DNA of 7,073 bases. Origin: Rubritepida sp. (GTDB lineage Bacteria > Pseudomonadota > Alphaproteobacteria > Acetobacterales > Acetobacteraceae). The position numbers were made by a program, and so were the translations under genes. The notes under the pieces are model-generated. The model did not search any database. It was not told the origin of the DNA and worked only from the letters and a program-made list of their open reading frames with translations. The stretch covers positions 1-7,073 of the forward strand of contig JACMRO010000503.1 in assembly GCA_014376425.1 (NCBI GenBank). Reading direction: 5' to 3'. This document shows, piece by piece, positions 1 through 5,963 of this stretch (its first letter is position 1; every line of letters starts with the position of its first letter).

Positions 1-31
1 CCATGCTCGGCCACGGGTGGCAGGGAAGCCT

Positions 32-41
32 GGGGGGGGGG
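32..41. repeat. Homopolymer run of ten G
   Basis: Ten consecutive G lie between a T at 31 and an A at 42, about 145 bases upstream of copC. No recognised coding frame covers them. Such a run is prone to slippage during replication, and also to length errors in sequencing. No function can be assigned from the sequence. Confidence 0.8.
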
Positions 42-162
42 AGCGTCGCTCATTCTGCGAGGCTCAATAGCCGTTGTTGGCGATTGGTTGCAGGGGTGCG
101 TGGCCAATTACCGGTCCTGACCGCGCAAATTCCGCGCGCGAAGGCATGGTGGACACCCCGGC

Positions 163-185
163 GCGGCGCCCATAGTTTGCGCCGC
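163..185 (+). promoter_or_regulatory. GC-only hairpin/inverted repeat abutting the copC start codon
   Basis: The arms GCGGCGC (163-169) and GCGCCGC (179-185) are perfect reverse complements around the 9-base loop CCATAGTTT. The right arm ends at the base before the copC ATG at 186. No Shine-Dalgarno sequence lies between. In RNA this would be a stable 7-bp stem against the initiation site; in DNA it could be a protein-binding inverted repeat. A weak promoter-like pair, TGGACA (150-155) and CATAGT (171-176), has a short 15-base spacer. It would place the transcript start almost at the ATG, giving a nearly leaderless message. The repeat is seen directly; any regulatory role is inference. Confidence 0.4.
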
Positions 186-560
186 ATGCCGCTCTCACCC
201 CTTCGCCGCGCCTTGCTGGCCGCGCCGCTGCTTGCCGCTGCCGCGCAGGCGCACGCCATAATTCGGGAGTCCAGCCCGGCCCCCGGCGCAAGCATCGCCG
301 CCGGCCCGGTGCAGGTGCGCCTGGCATTCAACAGCCGGCTGGACCATGCCCGCAGCCAGCTCGCCGTGGCACCGGTGCGGCTGGGGGGCGGCGGCACGGC
401 GGATGAGGTGCGGGTGCCGATCGCCGAAGACTCCCCCGCCACCGGGTTGCACGGCCTGACCGCGCCCCTCGCCCCGGGCGCCTGGAGGATCAGGTGGCAG
501 GTGCTGGCGCTGGATGGACATATCACCCGCGGCGACATCGCCTTCACCGTCACCGCCTGA
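186..560 (+). CDS. copC: CopC-domain periplasmic copper-binding protein
   Basis: This encodes a 124-residue secreted protein of the CopC/YobA type, which binds copper in the periplasm and is usually paired with the membrane protein CopD. The N-terminus (1-22) is a signal peptide: two Arg at 7-8, an Ala/Leu core, and AQA just before His23. Cleavage there would leave His23 as the mature N-terminus, the usual first ligand of the CopC Cu(II) site. The other expected ligands are Asp110 and His112 in the C-terminal ALDGHITRGD segment, which matches the family's DxH motif before the last beta strand. The mature part contains no Met and no Cys, so the Met-rich Cu(I) site of classical CopC is absent. 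I chose ATG 186 because it begins the signal peptide; TTG 177 in the same frame is a possible alternative. Length is normal for the family. The membrane partner gene follows directly. Confidence 0.88.
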   Translation: MPLSPLRRALLAAPLLAAAAQAHAIIRESSPAPGASIAAGPVQVRLAFNSRLDHARSQLAVAPVRLGGGGTADEVRVPIAEDSPATGLHGLTAPLAPGAWRIRWQVLALDGHITRGDIAFTVTA

Positions 561-567
561 GCCGACC

Positions 568-2244
568 TTGGACCTGTTTCTCGACCTCTATGGCTTCCTG
601 TCCGTTGTGCTGCATGCCGGGGAACTCATGGCGCGCAGCGTGCTGGTGGGCGCCATCGCATTCCTGGGCCTGCTGGCCGTACCGCTGTCGCGCCGGCTGT
701 CGCCGTCCGAAGGGGCCATGCTGATCGGTGCCGCCCGGCGCGCCATCCTCTGGGGCGGCTGGCTGACGCTTGGCGCCGTGGCCCTGTCCGCCGGGCTGGG
801 GGCGGTGGCGCTGATCGGCACGCTGGAGCTGCCGGTCAGCCGGGCCCTGGGCGCCAGCTTCGTGCTGAGTGCGCTGGGCGTCATGGCCTGTGCCGCACTG
901 GCGCTGATGCTGGCGAGGCGCGCGGTGCCGCCGGCACTGCCACTGCTGGCGCTGGCACTGCTGCTGCTCGTCGCCGCCGTATCTGGCAGCCATGCCATGT
1001 CACGCGTGGAGGACCGCCTGCCGATGCTGGCCGCGACTTTTGTCCACCAGGCGGGCGCGGCGCTGTGGCTTGGCGGGCTGCCGGCGCTGTTGCTGGCGCT
1101 GCGGCTGAAGTGGAGCGTGGCGGCGGCGCAGGCAGTGGGCGCGCGCTATTCGGTTCTGGCGGTGGCCGGCGTGGGCGGCATCGTGGCCGGCGTGGTGGGC
1201 TACTACCTGGGCTACGTGCAGTCGCCCGAGGCGATCTACGGCACCGCCTACGGCGCCATGAGCGCCACCAAATCCGTGCTGTTCAGCGCGCTGCTGTTGC
1301 TTGGGCTGGCAAACTGGCTGCTGCTGCACCGCTTCGCCCAAGCCGGCGGCTTCCTGCCGCGGCTGCGTCGCTTCGTGGAATGCGAACTGATCATCGGCAT
1401 CTGCATCTTCGGCATCGCCGCCTCCCTGACCGCGGTGCCGCCGGCGGCCGACCTGCCCGATGACCGCGTCACCTGGGCCGAGATCGCCGAGCGTGCCGTG
1501 CCGCACGCGCCGCGCCTGGCCTCGCCCAGCCACAGCGACCTCGGCATTCCCGCCCTGCAGGCGCAGCTCGACGCGGAATGGCGGGCGCGGACGCAGAGCG
1601 AGCGCCCGCAGGCCTTTATTCCCGGCGAAGGCTTCCTGCCGCCCCGCAACGCCTTCGACATCGCCTGGAGCGAGTACAACCATCACATGTCCGGCTTCGT
1701 GGTGTTGGCGGTCGGGCTGGTGGCGCTGCTCGATGCCACGCGCAGGGTGCCCTGGGCGCGGCATTGGCCGCTGCTATTCATGGGTCTTGCCGCCTTCCTG
1801 TTCATGCGCAGCGACCCCGAGGCGTGGCCGCTGGGCGACATCGGCTTCCTCGAATCGCTGCGCGACCCGGAGGTGCTGCAGCACAAATTGCTGTCGCTGC
1901 TGGTCGTGGTCTTCGCCATTTCGGAATGGAGCGTGCGGTTGCGCGAAGAAAAAACTTCGTCACTCCGCGGCAAGCGCGGGCCAGCCGCCTATGTCTTTCC
2001 CATCGCCATGGCCTTAGGCGGCTTCCTGCTGCTGGCGCACACCCACGCCATCGCCAATGTGCGCGAGGCGTTGCTCGTCGAACTGTCGCACCTGCCGCTG
2101 GGTGCGGCCGCCGTCATCGCCGCCTGCGCCCGGTGGCTGGAGTTGCGCGGCGATGGCACGCGTGAGGCGCGGGTCGCGCGCTGGGTCTGGCCCTGCTGCC
2201 TGGTGTTCATCTCGGGCCTGCTGATCCTCTACCGTGAGGCTTGA
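568..2244 (+). CDS. copD: CopD-family copper resistance membrane protein with extended C-terminal domain
   Basis: This is a polytopic inner-membrane protein of about 558 residues, probably with 13-14 helices, and is the usual partner of CopC in copper uptake or tolerance. Residues 150-293 are the recognisable CopD domain: FVHQAGAALWLGGL near 159-172, YGAMSATKSVLF in the next loop, and a helix ending in SLTAVPPA. An extracytoplasmic loop of about 80 residues follows, then a second membrane block (about 374-557). That block is rich in polar residues at helix ends: EYNHHMSG (His372, His373), RSDPEAWPLG (Asp416), LQHK (His439), LAHTHA (His491, His493) and ELSHLPLG (His508). These could bind metal. 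I prefer the TTG start at 568, seven bases after the copC stop. An ATG at 514 is in frame, but the codons from 514 to 567 (ATA, TCA, ACA, CCT and others) lack the G/C third-position bias of the rest. No clear ribosome binding site is visible, consistent with coupling to copC. Confidence 0.85.
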   Translation: MDLFLDLYGFLSVVLHAGELMARSVLVGAIAFLGLLAVPLSRRLSPSEGAMLIGAARRAILWGGWLTLGAVALSAGLGAVALIGTLELPVSRALGASFVLSALGVMACAALALMLARRAVPPALPLLALALLLLVAAVSGSHAMSRVEDRLPMLAATFVHQAGAALWLGGLPALLLALRLKWSVAAAQAVGARYSVLAVAGVGGIVAGVVGYYLGYVQSPEAIYGTAYGAMSATKSVLFSALLLLGLANWLLLHRFAQAGGFLPRLRRFVECELIIGICIFGIAASLTAVPPAADLPDDRVTWAEIAERAVPHAPRLASPSHSDLGIPALQAQLDAEWRARTQSERPQAFIPGEGFLPPRNAFDIAWSEYNHHMSGFVVLAVGLVALLDATRRVPWARHWPLLFMGLAAFLFMRSDPEAWPLGDIGFLESLRDPEVLQHKLLSLLVVVFAISEWSVRLREEKTSSLRGKRGPAAYVFPIAMALGGFLLLAHTHAIANVREALLVELSHLPLGAAAVIAACARWLELRGDGTREARVARWVWPCCLVFISGLLILYREA

Positions 2245-4831
2245 CGCCGCGCTGGCCCGCGCGGTGGCGGCCCTGGTTGCTGCCAGCCTGGCGCATGCGC
2301 GCCTGGTGGTGGCGCTGTTCATGGCGCTCACTCTCGCCGCCGGCTGGATCGCGGCAACCCGCTTCGGGCTGAACTCCGACGTCACCCGCCTGTTTCCGCA
2401 GGACCTCTCCTGGCGGATCGATGAACGCGCCATGGACGCGGCCTTCCCCGACCGGATCGACGTCATCGCCGTGGTGGTCGACGCCTCGGCGCCCGCCATC
2501 GCGGACCGCGCGGCCGAGGCGCTGGCGGAGATGCTGCGGGCCCAGCCCAACCTGTTCCGCAACGTCCGCCGCCCCGATTCCGGCCCGTTCTTCGAGCGCC
2601 AGGCGGCCCTGTTCCTGCCGCTGGCCGAGGTGCGCGACCTGACGGAGCGGCTGATCGAGGCGCAACCCCTGATCGGCTCGCTGGCGGCCGACCCTTCGCT
2701 GCGCGGCGTGGCCGACCTGCTGCGCACCGCGATGGAGGGGGTGGCCCGCGGCGATGCCAGCCTGGACCAGTTGGCCAGCCCGCTGCAGGCCTTCCTGCAG
2801 GCTGCGGAAGCGGCGCTGGCAACCCGTGTCGTCGAGCCGGACTGGACCCGGATGATGACCGGCCGCACCCCAGGCGCGCTGGAGACGCGCCGCTTCGTCC
2901 TGGCGCAGCCCGTGCTGGATTTCGCCTCGCTGGAGGCCGGTGCCTCGGCCACCGAGGCGATCCGCGCCGCCGCCGCCACGCTCTCCTTCGCCGGATTGCG
3001 CATCCGCATCACCGGCAACATCCCGATGGCCGACGAGGAATTCGCTACCCTGTCCGAAGGTGCCGTCGAGAATGTCGCGCTGTCGCTGGGGCTGACTACG
3101 CTGCTGCTGTGGCTGGCGCTGCGCAGTTGGCGGCTGATCTGGCCGTTGCTGGCACTGGTGGTGTGCGGCCTGACCTGGACTGCGGCGTTCGGCGTGCTGG
3201 CGGTGGGGCATTTCAACCCGTTGTCGATCGCCTTTGCCGTGCTGTTCATCGGCCTCGGCGTGGATTTCGGCATTCAATACGCGGTGCAGTACCGGGCGGA
3301 GCGGCAGGCCGCCGGTGCCCTGGCCCCTGCCCTGCTGGCCGCCGCCCGCATCGCGGGGCCTGGCATGACGCTGGCGGCAGCGGCCTGCGCCATCAGCTTT
3401 TTGGCCTTCATCCCGACCGAATATCTGGGCGTGAGCGAGCTTGGGCTCATCGCGGGCGCGGGCATGCTGATCGGCTGGTTCATGGCGATGACGCTGTTGC
3501 CGGCGCTGCTGCTGCTGGCCGCCCCCCGGGCCGAAGCGCGCGAGGTCGGTTACGCCGCCCTGCGGCCGCTCGATGCCTGGCTGCTGCGGCACGCCCGCGC
3601 CGTGGTGGCCGCCGCGGCGCTGCTGGCCCTGGCCTGCGCCGCCACCCTGCCCTGGCTGAGCTTCGACACCGACCCGCTGAACCTGCGCGACCCGACCAAG
3701 GAATCGGTCAGCACCTACCGCGAGCTGATGCGCAGCGCGGACACCAATCCCAACACGCTGGATGTTCTGGTACCGGGCCTGGACGCCGCCCGCGCGCTCG
3801 CGACCCGTCTGGAGGCGCTGCCCGAGGTCGGCCGGGCTTTGACCCTGGCCAGCTTCGTACCCGCGGAGCAGGCTGAAAAGCTTCTGCTCATCGAGGATGC
3901 GGCGGGGCTGATCGGCCCCGCCCTGGCCACCCCGCCCGGGGCGCCGCCCAATGACGCGGCCGTCGCCGCTGCCCTGGCGCGCGCCGGGCTGGCCTTGCGG
4001 ATGGCGCCGGGCGAGGCTGCCGCGGCCCGAGACGCGCGCCGCCTGGGGGCGGCCTTCGTCGCCCTTGCCTCCGCCCCGCCTGCCGCCCGCAACGCGCTGG
4101 CGGAGGCGCTGCTGCCTGGCCTGGCAGCCACGCTGCGCCAGGTGGACAACTTGTTGGCCGCGCGCGCGGTCACGGTCGAATCCCTCCCCGAGGACCTGCG
4201 CGCTCAGTGGATCAGCGCCGACGGCCGCGCCCGGGTTGAAGTGGCACCCCGTGCCCTGGGCCAGGATGCAGAGGCGCTGCGGCACTTCGGCGCCGCGGTG
4301 CAGCGCGAGGCGCCGACCGCCACCGGGGCCGCGGTTTCCGCCCAGGCATCCTCGGCCACCGTGCAGCATGCCTTCCTGCTGGCGGGCGGCATCGCCCTGG
4401 TGCTGGTGATCGTGCTGCTGCTGGTGGATTTGCGCAGCGTGCGGCTGGCGCTCCTCGCCCTGGCGCCGCTCATGCTGGCCGGACTTCTGACGCTGGCGCA
4501 TTGCGTGCTGTGGGGGCCGGAGCTCAACCTGGCCAACATCATCGCCATGCCGCTGCTGGTTGGCCTGGGCGTCGCCTACGACATCTACTACGTCGCCGCC
4601 TGGGTGCGGGGGGAGCGGCGGGTGCTGTCCAGCCCGCTCAATCGCGGTGTCATTTTCTCCGCCATAACCAACGCCGCGGCCTTTGGCGCCCTGGCCGTGT
4701 CGCCCCATCCCGGCACAGCCAGCATGGGCGTGCTGCTGTTCGTGTCGCTGGTCTACAAGCTGGCCTGCGTAATGCTGGTGCTGCCGCCCCTGTTGGCATG
4801 CTTCGCCGCGGAAAAGCGCGTTACCGCCTGA
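2234..4831 (+). CDS. hpnN: Hopanoid-associated RND/MMPL transporter, HpnN type
   Basis: This is an 865-residue inner-membrane protein of the RND superfamily (MMPL branch). It resembles HpnN, which moves hopanoids to the outer membrane in other alphaproteobacteria. A helix at about 22-42 leads into FGLNSDVTRLFPQDLSWR and a periplasmic domain that includes NLFRNVRRPDSGPFF and LIGSLAADPSLRG, segments typical of HpnN. Five helices (about 281-428) form the first sterol-sensing-like bundle, with GLGVDFGIQ (Asp344). A seventh helix (453-475), a second periplasmic domain (to about 711) and five more helices (712-857) repeat the architecture. In that second half VGLGVAYDIYY (Asp783) takes the place of the first motif. 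The GTG start at 2234 gives the usual family length and overlaps the copD end by 11 bases; with no Shine-Dalgarno sequence, translation is probably coupled to copD. No other hopanoid gene is visible. The family call is firm; the substrate is inferred from the family. Confidence 0.88.
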   Translation: MRLDAALARAVAALVAASLAHARLVVALFMALTLAAGWIAATRFGLNSDVTRLFPQDLSWRIDERAMDAAFPDRIDVIAVVVDASAPAIADRAAEALAEMLRAQPNLFRNVRRPDSGPFFERQAALFLPLAEVRDLTERLIEAQPLIGSLAADPSLRGVADLLRTAMEGVARGDASLDQLASPLQAFLQAAEAALATRVVEPDWTRMMTGRTPGALETRRFVLAQPVLDFASLEAGASATEAIRAAAATLSFAGLRIRITGNIPMADEEFATLSEGAVENVALSLGLTTLLLWLALRSWRLIWPLLALVVCGLTWTAAFGVLAVGHFNPLSIAFAVLFIGLGVDFGIQYAVQYRAERQAAGALAPALLAAARIAGPGMTLAAAACAISFLAFIPTEYLGVSELGLIAGAGMLIGWFMAMTLLPALLLLAAPRAEAREVGYAALRPLDAWLLRHARAVVAAAALLALACAATLPWLSFDTDPLNLRDPTKESVSTYRELMRSADTNPNTLDVLVPGLDAARALATRLEALPEVGRALTLASFVPAEQAEKLLLIEDAAGLIGPALATPPGAPPNDAAVAAALARAGLALRMAPGEAAAARDARRLGAAFVALASAPPAARNALAEALLPGLAATLRQVDNLLAARAVTVESLPEDLRAQWISADGRARVEVAPRALGQDAEALRHFGAAVQREAPTATGAAVSAQASSATVQHAFLLAGGIALVLVIVLLLVDLRSVRLALLALAPLMLAGLLTLAHCVLWGPELNLANIIAMPLLVGLGVAYDIYYVAAWVRGERRVLSSPLNRGVIFSAITNAAAFGALAVSPHPGTASMGVLLFVSLVYKLACVMLVLPPLLACFAAEKRVTA

Positions 4832-4857
4832 AATGAAACATTGCAATGTGTAATAAT
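4828..4857 (+). promoter_or_regulatory. Candidate sigma70-type promoter for lacI-eno
   Basis: In the AT-rich gap after hpnN, CTGAAA (4828-4833, four of six matches to TTGACA) and AATAAT (4852-4857, five of six matches to TATAAT) are 18 bases apart. Transcription would start near 4864, giving a leader of roughly 50 bases before the ATG at 4913. The -35 element overlaps the hpnN stop codon. The box assignment is by eye and a shifted pair is possible, but the base composition clearly marks this as the control region. Confidence 0.4.
4838..4849. promoter_or_regulatory. Perfect 12-bp palindrome, candidate LacI-family operator
   Basis: ACATTGCAATGT is identical to its own reverse complement. It lies about 65 bases before the regulator's ATG and inside the spacer of the candidate promoter, where a bound repressor would block RNA polymerase. 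LacI-family operators are palindromes of this kind, but their centre is more often CG than the GC seen here. It is the best candidate for an autoregulatory operator, by inference from position and symmetry. Confidence 0.4.
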
Positions 4858-4902
4858 TAATTTATTCATAGGTTTGCTGCGCAAGCATCGCCCACAGCCT
4901 CT

Positions 4903-4907
4903 GAGAG
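4903..4907 (+). promoter_or_regulatory. Ribosome binding site that decides the lacI start
   Basis: GAGAG lies five bases before the ATG at 4913. It supports that start over the in-frame upstream TTG at 4841, which lies within the palindrome and would add an AT-rich, non-family N-terminus. Confidence 0.55.
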
Positions 4908-4912
4908 AACGG

Positions 4913-5935
4913 ATGACTGCAACACTCCGCGCCGTAGCGGATGCCGCCGGCGTGCATGTAGCCACAGCCTCCCGCGCGCTGAACGTCCAGACCAGCCACA
5001 TGGCCCGCGAGAACACCCGGACCCGCATCATCGAGGCGGCGACCAGGCTGGACTACCGGCCCGATGCCGCAGCCTCCGCCCTGCGGTCCGGCCGCTCGCG
5101 CCTGGTCGGTATCCTGGTGCCGGGGCTGAGCAACCCGGTTTATGCGCCGATCATCGCCGGCGCCGCGCAGACGCTGGACGCCGCGGGCATTGGCGCCATA
5201 GTCGCCGACACCGGCTTTCTGCGCGAAAGATCCGCGGGCCTGGTCCGCGCGCTGGTGGCACGGCGGGTGGACGGGCTGCTGCTGACCAGCGCCTTCGACG
5301 AACACGATCCGGGAGCCGAGCTGGCCCACCAACGCCAGGTGCCGCTGGTGCTGATCAACCGGGACCTGCCCGGCAACGTCGCCGTGCTGCCGGACAACAT
5401 GCTGGGCATGAAGCTGGCGGTGGACCACCTGGTCGACCTGGGGCACCGCGCAATCGGCTATGTCGGCGGCCATTTAAGCGCGGCGCAGCGCAACAACCGG
5501 CGCGACGCCTTCGATGCCGCGATGGGTCAGCGCGGGCTGACGGCGGTCGCCCCGGTGCGACCCACCGGCTTCCAGCGCGCCGATGGCCGCGAGGCGGCGC
5601 TGCAACTGCTGGCCGAAGTGCCGCACGTCACCGCCCTGGTGTGCGGCAACGACCTGATCGCGCTGGGAGTGTACGACGCGGCCCGGCTGACTGGCCGGCA
5701 AGTGCCGCACGACCTCTCCGTGACCGGCCACAACGACATTCCCTTCATGGACCTGCTGGCCCCGCCGCTGACCACGCTGCGGGTCGATTACCACCGGCTG
5801 GGCGCGCAGGCGGCCGCCCTGCTGCTGCGACGGATGGCCGGCGAGGCGGTCGCTGGGGTGCTGATGCCGCCCGCGCTGATGCAGCGCGGGTCGACCGCGC
5901 CGCCACGCCTTGCCGGCGGCCGCCACACGCCGTAA
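4913..5935 (+). CDS. LacI/GalR-family transcriptional regulator
   Basis: This is a 340-residue cytoplasmic DNA-binding regulator of normal family length. Residues 4-24 form the helix-turn-helix (TLRAVADAAGVHVATASRAL), followed by the third helix and the hinge YRPDAAASALRSGRS (48-62), whose Leu57 is the expected minor-groove residue. The rest (about 63-330) is a periplasmic-binding-protein-like sugar domain. Visible landmarks are LVPGLSNPVYAPI, INRDLPG with Arg150, the DN pair at 161-162, HLVDLGHRAIGYVGG, CGNDLIALG with Asp247, and VTGHNDIPF with Asp275. The segment between the recognition helix and the third helix seems about two residues longer than usual. The effector is unknown; a sugar or sugar acid is the family norm. 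The gene has its own promoter region and palindrome and precedes an enolase gene by 28 bases, so it probably regulates itself and that gene. Confidence 0.9.
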   Translation: MTATLRAVADAAGVHVATASRALNVQTSHMARENTRTRIIEAATRLDYRPDAAASALRSGRSRLVGILVPGLSNPVYAPIIAGAAQTLDAAGIGAIVADTGFLRERSAGLVRALVARRVDGLLLTSAFDEHDPGAELAHQRQVPLVLINRDLPGNVAVLPDNMLGMKLAVDHLVDLGHRAIGYVGGHLSAAQRNNRRDAFDAAMGQRGLTAVAPVRPTGFQRADGREAALQLLAEVPHVTALVCGNDLIALGVYDAARLTGRQVPHDLSVTGHNDIPFMDLLAPPLTTLRVDYHRLGAQAAALLLRRMAGEAVAGVLMPPALMQRGSTAPPRLAGGRHTP

Positions 5936-5951
5936 TCGCGCCTGAGCAGCT

Positions 5952-5957
5952 AAGGGA
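5952..5957 (+). promoter_or_regulatory. Ribosome binding site of the enolase gene
   Basis: AAGGGA sits six bases before the ATG at 5964. It is the strongest Shine-Dalgarno match in the window and fixes the enolase start. The three genes of the first cluster lack a comparable site. Confidence 0.6.
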
Positions 5958-5963
5958 ACCGCC

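Noticed and set aside
1..120. An open frame from the window edge to a stop at 118-120 that could be the tail of an upstream gene
   Set aside because: About 39 residues with no recognisable family, running through the G10 tract. It is too short to support.
3..185. N-terminal extension of copC from an ATG at 3
   Set aside because: It would place about 60 unrelated residues before a clear signal peptide and is not typical of CopC proteins.
514..567. ATG start for copD at 514, inside copC
   Set aside because: The 18 added residues are Pro/Ser-rich, their codons lack the G/C third-position bias, and they precede a membrane segment that fits a start at 568. It remains formally possible.
2207..4846. 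An 879-codon open frame on the minus strand, opposite hpnN, and a 419-codon one at 2014-3273
   Set aside because: Both are antisense shadows. GC-rich codons with G/C third positions leave few stops on the other strand. The translations are low-complexity Gln/Arg/Gly/His or Ser/Arg/Ala-rich and match no family I know, while the + strand encodes a clear HpnN.
4841..4912. Upstream TTG start for the LacI-type regulator
   Set aside because: It would add 24 residues encoded by the AT-rich control region, before the point where LacI proteins normally begin. The ATG at 4913 has a ribosome binding site and gives a standard N-terminus.
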